Shown: in pieces, positions 24,386-32,280 of the stretch | How the letters are laid out: each line of letters opens with the position of its first letter | Numbering within the stretch: the first letter of the stretch is position 1 | NCBI GenBank assembly: GCA_025360965.1 | Contig: JANYBC010000214.1 | Span: 1 to 64,000 of the forward strand | DNA length: 64,000 nt | Direction of reading: 5' to 3' | DNA from: Anaeromyxobacter sp. | GTDB taxonomy: Bacteria > Myxococcota > Myxococcia > Myxococcales > Anaeromyxobacteraceae | Program-made: the position numbers and the translations under genes | Notes under the pieces: generated by a model | Seen by the model: only the letters and a program-made list of their open reading frames with translations | Told to the model about the DNA's origin: nothing | Databases searched by the model: none

Positions 24386-25260
24386 GAGTCGTTCTCCTCG
24401 GCAGCGGTGACGGCATGGCGGTTCTTCCAGGCCACGATGGCGAAGGTCCCGAAGAGCACCATGGGGGCGAAGGCGCCCTGGTAGATGGCGTGCTGGACCG
24501 TCTCCACCAGCGCCGGCGCCGGCTCGTTGCCGAGGGCCGGCAGCCCGAACGGCGCGAAGCCGACCGGGGAGAGGTAGAGGCAGGCCGTGCCGCCACCCTG
24601 GGTCTCACCGTAGATGCCGCCCTGGTAGGCGGCCGGCTTCGCCGCCAGGCGGCGCTTGGCCTCGGCCAGCAGCTCGGGCCGGCTGCCCGACACCACCGCG
24701 CCGCGCGGACAGACCTCGGCGCAGGCTGGGCCCTTGCCCTGGTCCCACCGATGGCGGCAGAGCTCGCACTTGATGATCTTCGGCGAGGCCGAGGCCCACT
24801 GGAACTTCGGCACGTTGAAGGGGCAGGCGATCTGGCAGTTGCGGCAGCCGACGCACCGATCGACGTCGTACTGAACCACCCCGCGCTTCCCCTTGTGCAG
24901 CGCGCCCATCATGCAGACCGAGGAGCAGGCCGGGTCGGCGCAGTGCATGCATTGCGCCTTGAGGTAGCCGGTCTCGCTCTCGGTGCTCCACTGCCGGATG
25001 ACGCTGAGCGTGCTGCCGTTCAGGTCGGCCGGGGCATCGTAGGGCGCCCCGCCGATCATGGCGACGTCGGGCGCCAGGCCGTTGGCGTCGCGGCAGGCGA
25101 TCGAGCAGGCCCGGCACCCGACGCAGCGGGTGGCGTCGAAGAGCAGGCCCAGGTCGTCGGGGCCGCTTGGCTTGGGCGTGCGCGCCTCGGCCGTGGTGAC
25201 CGCGGCGGCGCCGGCGGCGGCGCCGAGGACCTTGAGCGCACCGCGACGGGTCATGGTCAT
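24382..25260 (-). CDS. hybA: HybA, Tat-exported iron-sulfur subunit of hydrogenase 2
   Basis: Ferredoxin-like electron carrier between HybO and HybB on the periplasmic side. The 292-residue protein begins with a Tat signal (MTMTRRGALKVLG). It has four cysteine clusters for 4Fe-4S binding: CVGCRACSIAC near 45, CMHCADPACSSVC, CVGCRNCQIAC, and CELCRHRW to CAEVC. A C-terminal membrane helix (about 263-285) matches HybA. ATG 25260 is preceded by GAGGAGAAG and overlaps the hybO stop (ATGA). The longer open frame to 26409 on this strand is a shadow of hybO. Confidence 0.94.
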   Translation of the reverse strand: MTMTRRGALKVLGAAAGAAAVTTAEARTPKPSGPDDLGLLFDATRCVGCRACSIACRDANGLAPDVAMIGGAPYDAPADLNGSTLSVIRQWSTESETGYLKAQCMHCADPACSSVCMMGALHKGKRGVVQYDVDRCVGCRNCQIACPFNVPKFQWASASPKIIKCELCRHRWDQGKGPACAEVCPRGAVVSGSRPELLAEAKRRLAAKPAAYQGGIYGETQGGGTACLYLSPVGFAPFGLPALGNEPAPALVETVQHAIYQGAFAPMVLFGTFAIVAWKNRHAVTAAEENDS

Positions 25261-26369
25261 GGCTTCTTCTCCTCGCCTTCGGCCCTCTTGACCTGGACAT
25301 TCAGCTTGCGGGAGGCGACGTAGCTGGCGCCGGCCGCCGCGCCGACCACCAGGCCACCGAGGCCGGCAGCGATGGCGCCCACCTCGCCCTTGCCGCCGCC
25401 GACGTTCGGGTAGGCCATGGGAGCGGTCGGCCTGTCGATCGGCATGTTCTGGTGGATCGGCACCGTGAAGGCGATCCCCTGCTCGGTGCAGCCGATGCAC
25501 GGGTGGCCGATGCCGATGGGCCAGGCCCCCGGCACCTCGCAGAAGTGGAGCAGCGAGCAGTTGGCGTGGGTCTGCGGCCCCTTGCAGCCGAGCTTGTAGA
25601 GACACCAGCCCTCGCGGTGGCCGGCGTCGCCGAAGGCCTGAGCGAAGCGGCCGTTGTCGAAGTGGGCGCGGCGCGGGCAGTCGTCGTGGATGACGCGGGC
25701 GTAGGCGAACTTGGGCCGGCCCTTGTCGTCGAGCGCCGGCAGCGTCCCGAAGGTGGCGAACTGCAGCACGGTGCCGAGCAGGTTGTAGGGGTTGGCCGGG
25801 CAGCCCGGGAGAGTGACCACGGTCTTGCCGGGGAGCGCCTGCGCCACCCCGACCGCGCCGGTCGGGTTGGGCGACGAGGAGGGGATGCCGCCCCACGAGG
25901 CGCAGGAGCCGATGGCGATGACCGCGGCCGCCTTCTCCGCCACGCGCCTGACCGTGTCGATGGCCTTGTGGCCGCCGACGTAGCAGTAGATGCCGTCGTC
26001 CTTGAGCGGGATCGAGCCCTCGACGATCAGCACGTACTTGCCGGCGTTCTCCTTCATGGTCTTCTCGAGCACGGCCTCGAACTGGTAGCCGGCGGCCGCC
26101 GCCAGCGTCTCGTGGTAGTCGAGCGAGATCAGGTCGAGGATCAGCTCGCCGAGGTCGGGCGCGCTGGAGCGCAGCAGCGACTCGGTGCAGCCGGTGCACT
26201 CCTGGAAGTGCAGCCAGATGACCGAGGGCTTCTTCCCCTTGGCCACGTTCTCCGCCATCTTCTCGCCGGCCCACGCCGGCATCCCGACCGAGGCGGCCGC
26301 CGCGGTGCAGATCTTGACGAAGTCTCGGCGGGTGACGGCGGAGGGTTCGGCTACCTCTGGGTGCGGCAT
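25257..26369 (-). CDS. hybO: [NiFe] hydrogenase small subunit, HybO type
   Basis: Relays electrons from the NiFe site through three iron-sulfur clusters. The 370-residue protein starts with the Tat motif TRRDFVKI, which would export the folded pair. Cluster cysteines occur in ECTGCTES, GSCASWGG and LPGCPANP (proximal), and in CLYKLGCKGPQT and HFCEVPGAWP to CIGC for the others. The position that is an extra Cys in O2-tolerant Hyd-1 enzymes is Gly here (ECTGC), suggesting a standard O2-sensitive enzyme. A C-terminal membrane helix (about 325-345) follows. ATG 26369 has a strong GGGAGG; it is the first gene of the operon. Confidence 0.95.
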   Translation of the reverse strand: MPHPEVAEPSAVTRRDFVKICTAAAASVGMPAWAGEKMAENVAKGKKPSVIWLHFQECTGCTESLLRSSAPDLGELILDLISLDYHETLAAAAGYQFEAVLEKTMKENAGKYVLIVEGSIPLKDDGIYCYVGGHKAIDTVRRVAEKAAAVIAIGSCASWGGIPSSSPNPTGAVGVAQALPGKTVVTLPGCPANPYNLLGTVLQFATFGTLPALDDKGRPKFAYARVIHDDCPRRAHFDNGRFAQAFGDAGHREGWCLYKLGCKGPQTHANCSLLHFCEVPGAWPIGIGHPCIGCTEQGIAFTVPIHQNMPIDRPTAPMAYPNVGGGKGEVGAIAAGLGGLVVGAAAGASYVASRKLNVQVKRAEGEEKKP

Positions 26370-26451
26370 CTTGAACCTCCCTGGGGCAGGCCCTGGAATA
26401 GGCCGCCAAACTGTTCCGGGAGATTTCGCCCTATCGGGGTATGACTTGGCG

Positions 26452-26465
26452 TTGACACAAATCAA
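26452..26465. promoter_or_regulatory. FNR/CRP-type operator upstream of hybO
   Basis: TTGAC-ACAA-ATCAA matches the FNR consensus TTGAT-N4-ATCAA in nine of ten positions. It is centred about 90 bp before the hybO start. It lies in a conspicuously AT-richer stretch (about 26440-26540) that also serves as upstream region for the divergent DUF5666 locus. Anaerobic activation of the hydrogenase fits the O2-sensitive enzyme type, but the actual regulator is inferred. Confidence 0.6.
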
Positions 26466-26582
26466 TTGACGTAAAATCAGCGCGCAATGGCTGCGGCAGT
26501 CAATAAAATCAATATGTTCGTAAATGCACCTGGATGGGTATGCGGCCAAAGTGACCAGGCCCTTCTGAACGTTTTCTGCGAC

Positions 26583-26702
26583 GGAGCCCCGAAAGGAGGG
26601 GCTCCCCGGGTTGCAGCGGGAGCGGTCGAGGTGGCGACGGCGGCGCCCGTGAAGCGGCCGCCAGGTGTCAACGGAGGAGACACCTTCACCACCTCGAAAG
26701 GA
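26583..26702 (+). promoter_or_regulatory. structured leader upstream of the DUF5666 locus
   Basis: Two perfect hairpins lie here: GGAGCCCC (26583-26590) with GGGGCTCC (26598-26605), loop of seven, and AGGTGTC (26663-26669) with GACACCT (26679-26685). The nine-base loop of the second contains GGAGGA. A separate ribosome site, AAAGGA (26697-26702), precedes the ATG at 26710. No known riboswitch class was recognised. The remaining 26466-26582 stretch is AT-rich and probably carries the promoter; no protein was accepted there. Confidence 0.4.
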
Positions 26703-26709
26703 TCCTCAC

Positions 26710-27221
26710 ATGAAGAGCACCGCCACCCCCAACCGCTTCCTGCAGGGCGCCATCGCCAGCTGATCGACCGGTCAACTGGTGGTGAACGGCGTCACCCTCA
26801 GCACGCCGGCCACCGTCAGGATCGAGGGGGTCGAGCGGCCGGAGAGCGAGCTGCGCGAGGGGATGGAGGTGCGGGTCAAGCTCCACGCCGACGCCAGCGG
26901 CCGGCACGGCGAGGGGCTCGAGATCCAGGCCGAGGACGCCGTGAACGGCGCCGGGCTCGGCACCTTCACGGTCAACGGCGTCACGGTCCGGATCGACGCC
27001 CTCACCGAGCAGCGCGACGCCGCAGCCGCCCTGATCAGCGGTGACCTCGTCGAGGTCCGTGGCGCCCCGGGCCGCGACGGCACCTCGCTGGTGGCCACCC
27101 GGCTGCAGCGGTCCAGCGACGCCCGGCCCGTCATCCGCGGCCTGTCTCGGCCAAGGACGCCGCCGCCTGGGCCGAGCCGGTGCTGACCGCCAAGGAGGTC
27201 GAGCTGGAGGGCGACGACTAA
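26710..27221 (+). pseudogene. DUF5666-type protein, broken by a stop codon and a frameshift
   Basis: From ATG 26710 the frame reads 17 residues ending FLQGAIAS, hits TGA at 26761-26763, then continues in the same frame as STGQLVVNGVTL, the conserved DUF5666 beginning. Two DUF5666-like repeats follow (the second starts TFTVNGVTVRID). Near 27142-27145 the frame is lost. Restoring one base gives VIRGPVSAKD and then AAWAEPVLTAKEVELEGDD with a stop at 27219-27221. The remaining open stretch, 26779-27186, could still make a 135-residue fragment. Either the gene is decaying or both defects are sequencing errors. The family's function is unknown. Confidence 0.65.
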
Positions 27222-27364
27222 CCCCCTCCCGCGAAGGGGCGGCCGGGAGATGGCGTCCGGGTTAGGCTGGGAGGCGGCGTCCCGGGGCTCCCAGGCCGGG
27301 ATCCTTGGAGAGGCTGGCACGTCCAACCCGGCTCCGGTGTCACTTCGAGAGGAGGCTGTTCAAC

Positions 27365-27853
27365 TTGAGCGAGCACCGCAGCAAGGCGGCGGAGCTGTAC
27401 CGGACCTGGGGTCCGGCCGTCTACCGCCGCTGCCTCCGCATCCTGAAGGACCAGGAGGCGGCCAAGGACGCCACGCAGGAGGTCTTCGTGAAGCTGATCC
27501 GCGACATGTCGAAGCTCGAAGACCGCGAGACCGTGCTCCCCTGGATCTACCGGGTGGCCACCAACCACTGCCTCAACCAGCGGCGCAACGGCTCGCGCCG
27601 GGGCGAGGACTTCGAGGCGCCGCCGCTGGAACTGGTCGCGTCGGCCGACCACGACACCCTGCCGGACCGGCTGCTGGTCCAGAGCATCCTCTCCAGGTTC
27701 GACGCCACCACCCAGACCGTCGCCGTTGGGGTGCTGGTCGACGGCATGGAGCAGGAGGAGGTGGCCGTGGTGCTCGGCCTCTCACGCCGCACGGTGGCCC
27801 GCAAGCTGGCTCGCTTCCTGGACCTCGCCCGACACCACGTCGACCGGAGCTGA
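27365..27853 (+). CDS. ECF-family RNA polymerase sigma factor
   Basis: Small sigma-70 family factor of 162 residues with region 2 (YRRCLRILKDQEAAKDATQEVFVKL to WIYRVATNHCLN, about 17-73). A linker follows, then the region 4 helix-turn-helix (EEVAVVLGLSRRTVARKLARFL) at the C-terminus. TTG at 27365 is chosen because GAGAGGAGG precedes it by nine bases and upstream codons add nothing. The next gene, a zinc-finger anti-sigma, follows after two bases, so the pair forms a signalling switch. It is expected to direct transcription of its own operon, which includes a caspase-like protease. The 27222-27364 upstream stretch contains a short GC hairpin but no recognisable ECF promoter. Confidence 0.88.
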   Translation: MSEHRSKAAELYRTWGPAVYRRCLRILKDQEAAKDATQEVFVKLIRDMSKLEDRETVLPWIYRVATNHCLNQRRNGSRRGEDFEAPPLELVASADHDTLPDRLLVQSILSRFDATTQTVAVGVLVDGMEQEEVAVVLGLSRRTVARKLARFLDLARHHVDRS

Positions 27854-27855
27854 CG

Positions 27856-28608
27856 ATGACCGCCCGCTGCCCTTCCGATCTCGCGCTGGAACGCCACCTG
27901 CTCTCTCCGGAGGGCACCGCGCTCATCGGCCACCTGGCGGCCTGCCAGGACTGTGCGGCCCGCCTCGCCACCATGCAGCGGCAGGGCGACGACTTCCTCC
28001 GCTTCGTCTACCCGGCCACCGTCGAGGCGGTCGAGGCGGCCGCCGCGCGCCCCTCCCTGGCGCTGGCCTGGCGCCGCTGGTTCGCGCTGGTCCCGGCCCT
28101 CGGTGGCGCCGCGGCGCTCCTCTTCTTCCTGGCCCGCCCGCAGGCCCCGCCCGACGACTACCTCGGCACCAAGGGCGGGGGACCGCTCGGCCTCGCCGTC
28201 TTCGTCCAGGATGGGCCGAGCCCTCGCCTGGCCCGCGACGGCGAGCCGGTGCCGGCCGCCGCCGCGCTGCGCTTCCGCGTTCGCATCGCCCGGCCGTGCC
28301 ACCTCTGGCTGCTCTCGGTCGACGCCCGCGGCCAGGTCTCGCGCCTCTACCCGACGGCGGGTGAGGGCGGGGCCTCGGTGGAGCAGAGCGCCGACCTGCC
28401 CGGCGGCGCGGTGCTCGACGGCCAGCCCGGTCCGGAGCGGATCGTCGCGCTCTGCGCGCCTGCGCCGCTCGGCTGGGCCGCGGCCGAGTCGGCGGTGCGC
28501 GCCTCGCTCGGTGCGCCCGGCCCGGATTCGGTGCGGCGCGCGGCCTCGATCGGCGGGCTTCCGGCCGGCACCGCCCAGGACTCGCTGCTGCTCGAGAAGA
28601 AGCCCTAG
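27856..28608 (+). CDS. membrane anti-sigma factor with DUF4384-like domain
   Basis: The 250-residue protein starts with a zinc-finger-type anti-sigma domain (H26, C30, C33 in HLAACQDC). It crosses the membrane once (about 75-95), then exposes a periplasmic domain containing HLWLLSVDARGQVSRLYP, characteristic of DUF4384 domains often attached to caspase-like or kinase proteins. The zinc finger would hold the adjacent ECF sigma inactive; the outer domain could sense envelope signals. It lies 2 bp after the sigma gene and 3 bp before the caspase gene. The assignment as anti-sigma rests on domain order and position. Confidence 0.82.
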   Translation: MTARCPSDLALERHLLSPEGTALIGHLAACQDCAARLATMQRQGDDFLRFVYPATVEAVEAAAARPSLALAWRRWFALVPALGGAAALLFFLARPQAPPDDYLGTKGGGPLGLAVFVQDGPSPRLARDGEPVPAAAALRFRVRIARPCHLWLLSVDARGQVSRLYPTAGEGGASVEQSADLPGGAVLDGQPGPERIVALCAPAPLGWAAAESAVRASLGAPGPDSVRRAASIGGLPAGTAQDSLLLEKKP

Positions 28609-28611
28609 ACC

Positions 28612-30111
28612 ATGCGCCGCCTGCTCGCCACCCTCGCGCTCACCCTGCCGCTCAGCGCCGCCGCCCTGTCCGGGCGCGTGGCGGTGGTGGCGGGCATGAA
28701 CCAGGGGGCCGCCGGCCGGCCCAAGCTCTGGTTCGCAGAGAAGGACGCCGAACGGTTCGAGCGGGCGCTGGTCGAGCTGGGCGACTTTCCGCCCGATGGC
28801 GTCGAGCTTCTGCGCGGCCCGACCGCGGCCACCTTCCGCGAGGCGCTGGTCCGCGCCGAGGCCCGCGTCCAGGCTGCTCGCGCCAGCGGCGAACGGACCC
28901 TGCTGCTGGTATTCTACTCCGGCCACGCCGGCGCAGGCGGCCTGGAGTTCGGCGCCGACCGCGTCGGCTACGACGAGCTCAGGGCGGCGGCGGCCAACTC
29001 CAGCGCCGAGGCCAAGGTGGTGGTGGTCGACGCCTGCGAGGCCGGCGCGCTCACCCAGGTGAAGGGGGCGCGGGCCGAGGCGCGGCTCGACTTCGCCCTG
29101 CCGGTCGACGAGGTGCGCGGCACCGCCTTCATCGCGTCGACCGCGGTGGGCGAGGCGGCCCAGGAGTCGGCCGCCATCGGCGGCAGCTTCTTCACCCACC
29201 ACCTCGAGGTGGCGATCCGCGGCGCCGGGGACGCCAACGGAGACGGCCAGGTCACGCTGGCCGAGGCCTTCCGCTACACCTCGCAGGCGACCGTCTCCGA
29301 CACCTCGGCGACGCGCACCGGGGCCCAGCACCCGACCTACGACTTCCGCATGTCCGGCCGCGGCGACGTGGTGCTGGCCGACCTGCGCCGCGCCGAGGCC
29401 AGGCTGCTGGTGCCGGTCGACCCGGGGGCCCTCTACGTGCTGCGCGGTCCGCGCGGCCTGACCGCCGAGGTGCCGGCCGGCGCCACCGAGCTGGCGCTGG
29501 CGCTCCCGGCCGGCGAGTACGCCGTGGAGCGGCGCGCCCGCAACGGCCGCGCCCTCGGGCAGGTCACGCTCGGCCGCGGCGAGACCCGCGCGCTGCCGCA
29601 GCTGATCCCGACCCGCTACGAGGTGGCCCGCTCCAAGGGCGGCCCGCTGCCGACCGAGATCTGGGTCGGCGCCGGCCTGCAGACCACCGGCCTGCCCGGC
29701 AGCCTGGCGCTCCCGGGCTTCCGGCTCGGCCTGCGACGCGAGGTCGGACCGCTGGCGCTGGTGGTCCACGCCGACTACGCCGTCGGTGACGTCACCGAGC
29801 GGGCCCTCACCTACGGCTACACCCGCGCCGGCGGCGGTCTCAGTGCGCTGGTTCCGGTGGCCGGCGGCCGGGCGCTGCTGGAGGGCGGCCTCGACCTCGG
29901 CGGCGGCTGGAACAGCCAGTCGCTCCCCGACGGACGCCACTTCGAGACCGGCGACCTGACCGCCGGCCTGGCGCTGCGAGGCTCGATGCCGCTCGGGCCG
30001 CTCCGCGCGGCGCTCGATCTGACCGGGGGCGCCAAGATCTTCAGCCTCGACGGCGGCCGGGTGGTCCGACCTGTCGCCAACCTCTCGCTCCTCCTGCTCT
30101 ACGGGCTCTGA
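28612..30111 (+). CDS. secreted caspase-like (peptidase C14) protein
   Basis: The 499-residue protein has a signal peptide (cleavage after about residue 18), then a caspase-fold domain with the catalytic pair visible: His105 in FYSGHAG and Cys142 in VDACEAG. The late caspase segment contains a perfect 12-residue EF-hand loop, D207-x-N209-x-D211-G-x-V-x-x-x-E218, a feature seen in many bacterial C14 proteins and suggesting calcium binding. From about residue 270 a beta-rich region, then repeated amphipathic strands ending in LLLLYGL, resemble an outer-membrane barrel or beta-sandwich. It probably cleaves after basic or acidic residues in the periplasm or at the surface; substrates are unknown. 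It is the third gene of the ECF operon. Confidence 0.85.
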   Translation: MRRLLATLALTLPLSAAALSGRVAVVAGMNQGAAGRPKLWFAEKDAERFERALVELGDFPPDGVELLRGPTAATFREALVRAEARVQAARASGERTLLLVFYSGHAGAGGLEFGADRVGYDELRAAAANSSAEAKVVVVDACEAGALTQVKGARAEARLDFALPVDEVRGTAFIASTAVGEAAQESAAIGGSFFTHHLEVAIRGAGDANGDGQVTLAEAFRYTSQATVSDTSATRTGAQHPTYDFRMSGRGDVVLADLRRAEARLLVPVDPGALYVLRGPRGLTAEVPAGATELALALPAGEYAVERRARNGRALGQVTLGRGETRALPQLIPTRYEVARSKGGPLPTEIWVGAGLQTTGLPGSLALPGFRLGLRREVGPLALVVHADYAVGDVTERALTYGYTRAGGGLSALVPVAGGRALLEGGLDLGGGWNSQSLPDGRHFETGDLTAGLALRGSMPLGPLRAALDLTGGAKIFSLDGGRVVRPVANLSLLLLYGL

Positions 30112-30113
30112 CC

Positions 30114-31550
30114 ATGCGCCGTCGCTCCCAGCCGGGTGCTGCTCACCTCCTCGTCTTCCTGCTGGCCGGGCTGCTGCTCGGCGCCTGCGGCGGGACGCTC
30201 TACGACGCCGCCGGTGTCCCGCCGCTGATCGGCGGGGGTGGCCCGGCCTGCGATGCGCCGCAGCACGTCTGCAGCGGGGCCTGCGTGGCCCAGTCGGTGG
30301 CCGCCTGCGGCCTCTCCTGCGCTGCCTGCAGCGCCAGCGATCCAAACGCCACCGCGGTCTGCGAGCCGGGGGTGAGCGGGGCCTTCGCCTGCGGGGAGGT
30401 CTGCCAGCCCGGCTGGTTCAGCTGCACGGCCGGCTGCTGCCGGGCCACCGTGGTCGCGGCCGGCGACGACCACGCCTGCGCCGTCACCAGCGACGGGGCG
30501 CTGCTCTGCTGGGGCAAGAACGACGCCGGCCAGCTTGGGCCGGGCGCCGCGGGGCTGCTCCGGTCGGTCCGCCCGGTCACCGTGCCGCTCTCCGGCGTCA
30601 CCGCGGTGGCGGCCGGCGGACGCCACACCTGCGCGGTGGCGGGCGGGGTGGTCCAGTGCTGGGGGGCGAACGAGTCCGGGCAGCTCGGCGGCGGTGGCAC
30701 CGCGGCCACCTCGACCATCGTCTCCGGCGTGCTGACCGGCGCCACGGCGCTGGCGCTCGGGTCCCGCCACACCTGCGCCGTCGTCGGCAGTGGCCTGGCC
30801 GCCTCGGTCCAGTGCTGGGGGGCCAACGACAAGGGCCAGCTCGGCACCGGAACCCTCGTTGGCCAGGCCTCGCCGGTCGCTTCGCTGGTCTCGCCCGGGG
30901 CGACCTCGCTCTCGGCGGCCGGGGACAACACCTGCGTGGTGACCGGCGGGCAGGCGAAGTGCTGGGGACTTGACCTCGAAGGGCAGACCGGCTTCGGCGC
31001 CTCCGCGCCATCCCGTGCGACTCCGGTCAACGTCCCCCTCCCTCCCGCGCTCCCGGGTCCCTTCATCAAGATCGCCGCTGGCCGGAAGCACGCCTGCGCC
31101 AACGTCACTTCGAGTGGCGTGACGCCGCTCTTCTGTTGGGGCTCAGGAGGGGAGGGCGAGATGGGGACCCGCTCGACCACACCCAATCCCCAATACGTGC
31201 CGGTCCAGGCCTCGCGGATTGACGCTGGCCAACTGGCTGGCGCCTTCGCTGCTGGCGAGGCCTTCACCTGCACAGCCAAGGCCGGTGATCTCACCATGAA
31301 GTGCGCCGGCCGGAACGACCAAGCGCAGTGCGGCGGACCGCCCTCCGGACCCGCCGTCCTCGAGCTCGAGGTGACGTTCGGCGGCGGAACCGCGCTTGCC
31401 GCCTCGGCCGGGCGCGCCTTCACCTGCGCGCTCGTCAACCTGGCTGGCCAGCATGTGGTCATGTGCTGGGGCAGCAACGCCGAGGGCCAGCTCGGCCGAG
31501 CCACCTCGGCCTCGGCCCCGTCCCAGACGCCCGAGCTGGTCGGGAACTGA
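30114..31550 (+). CDS. RCC1-repeat lipoprotein
   Basis: The 478-residue protein has a signal peptide with lipobox LLGAC (Cys25) and a cysteine-rich stretch (about 45-100). About six to seven RCC1-type beta-propeller blades follow, each recognisable by HTCAV and CWGxNxxGQLG. The propeller is expected to bind a protein partner outside the cytoplasm. It begins 2 bp after the caspase gene, so the protease and the propeller are co-expressed and may interact. Cysteine pairs within blades suggest disulfides, fitting an extracytoplasmic location. Confidence 0.85.
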   Translation: MRRRSQPGAAHLLVFLLAGLLLGACGGTLYDAAGVPPLIGGGGPACDAPQHVCSGACVAQSVAACGLSCAACSASDPNATAVCEPGVSGAFACGEVCQPGWFSCTAGCCRATVVAAGDDHACAVTSDGALLCWGKNDAGQLGPGAAGLLRSVRPVTVPLSGVTAVAAGGRHTCAVAGGVVQCWGANESGQLGGGGTAATSTIVSGVLTGATALALGSRHTCAVVGSGLAASVQCWGANDKGQLGTGTLVGQASPVASLVSPGATSLSAAGDNTCVVTGGQAKCWGLDLEGQTGFGASAPSRATPVNVPLPPALPGPFIKIAAGRKHACANVTSSGVTPLFCWGSGGEGEMGTRSTTPNPQYVPVQASRIDAGQLAGAFAAGEAFTCTAKAGDLTMKCAGRNDQAQCGGPPSGPAVLELEVTFGGGTALAASAGRAFTCALVNLAGQHVVMCWGSNAEGQLGRATSASAPSQTPELVGN

Positions 31551-31638
31551 GCCGGCCGGTCGGCCCACTCCGACCGCCCCAACAGGGCTGTCCCGCCGAA
31601 TCGAGACTGAGTGTCATCCAGCTGAAAGGGGACACACC

Positions 31639-32172
31639 ATGACTCGAAACCTCCGGAACGCCTTCCTCATCCTCACCACCGCCACCCTCGCCGCCTGCGG
31701 CAACGCCAGCTCAAAGGGGACCATCGGTCCCCAGGGCGGCACGCTCCGCTCGCCGAGCGGCGTCACCCTCGCCGTCGCGGCAGGCGCCGTCGCCACCGAG
31801 ACGCAGTTCGAGATCATCGACGCGGCACCCCGCCACGGCGAGCACCGCCGCATCCAGCTCGAGCCGCGCGGCCTCAAGCTCACCGCCAAGGCGACCGTCA
31901 CCGTGGTGGTGGACGACTCGAAGGGGCCGGTCAAGCTGGTCGAGGTCGAGACCGAGCACGGCGCCGAGGGGGAGGTCGAGGTCGAGCACGCCATCGAGGC
32001 CGAGCACGGCGTCGAGGTGGAGACCGAGCACGGCCGCGAGGCCGAGATCGACCATCTCGGCGAGCTCGAGGTCCGCGACGCCGCGCCCTGCGACCCGGCC
32101 TGCGACACCGGCCTCGAGTGCGACGACGGCGTCTGCAAGGCGCACGGCGGTGGCGGCCACTCGGGTCCGTAG
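31639..32172 (+). CDS. Glu/His-rich lipoprotein
   Basis: The 177-residue protein has a lipobox LAAC (Cys20). A ZU5-like beta segment (GGTLRSPSGVTLAVAAGAV, about 33-51) follows, then a low-complexity tract from 102 to 145 built of VEVE, TEHG and AEHG units. It ends with a four-cysteine tail (C151, C155, C161, C166) and HGGGGH. The acidic/histidine tract could bind metal or calcium ions. ATG at 31639 is used; the gene starts 88 bp after the RCC1 gene and might still belong to the ECF operon. No family is confidently recognised. Confidence 0.75.
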   Translation: MTRNLRNAFLILTTATLAACGNASSKGTIGPQGGTLRSPSGVTLAVAAGAVATETQFEIIDAAPRHGEHRRIQLEPRGLKLTAKATVTVVVDDSKGPVKLVEVETEHGAEGEVEVEHAIEAEHGVEVETEHGREAEIDHLGELEVRDAAPCDPACDTGLECDDGVCKAHGGGGHSGP

Positions 32173-32280
32173 CCCGAGCAGGCGCCGAAGCGCAGCGGAG
32201 CGCCGCGGAGGGGCCACCAGCCCACCGCGGCGTTGGCGCGTTCGAGGACTGCTCATGTAGAGTCCGGCTCGAGGAGGTCC

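Noticed and set aside
26761-26763. TGA as a selenocysteine codon in the DUF5666 gene
   Set aside because: The family has no Cys or Sec at this place, no SECIS-like hairpin follows within a few bases, and the gene also has a frameshift.
26487-27044. Frame beginning at ATG 26487 across the structured leader
   Set aside because: It runs in the wrong frame through the DUF5666 remnant and shows no ribosome site; the second half is clearly a shadow.
27222-27240. CCCCT/AGGGG hairpin as a terminator after the DUF5666 remnant
   Set aside because: Only five base pairs and no T-tract on either side.
27315-27330. TGGCACG as a sigma-54 promoter before the ECF sigma gene
   Set aside because: No GC at the -12 position at the correct spacing.
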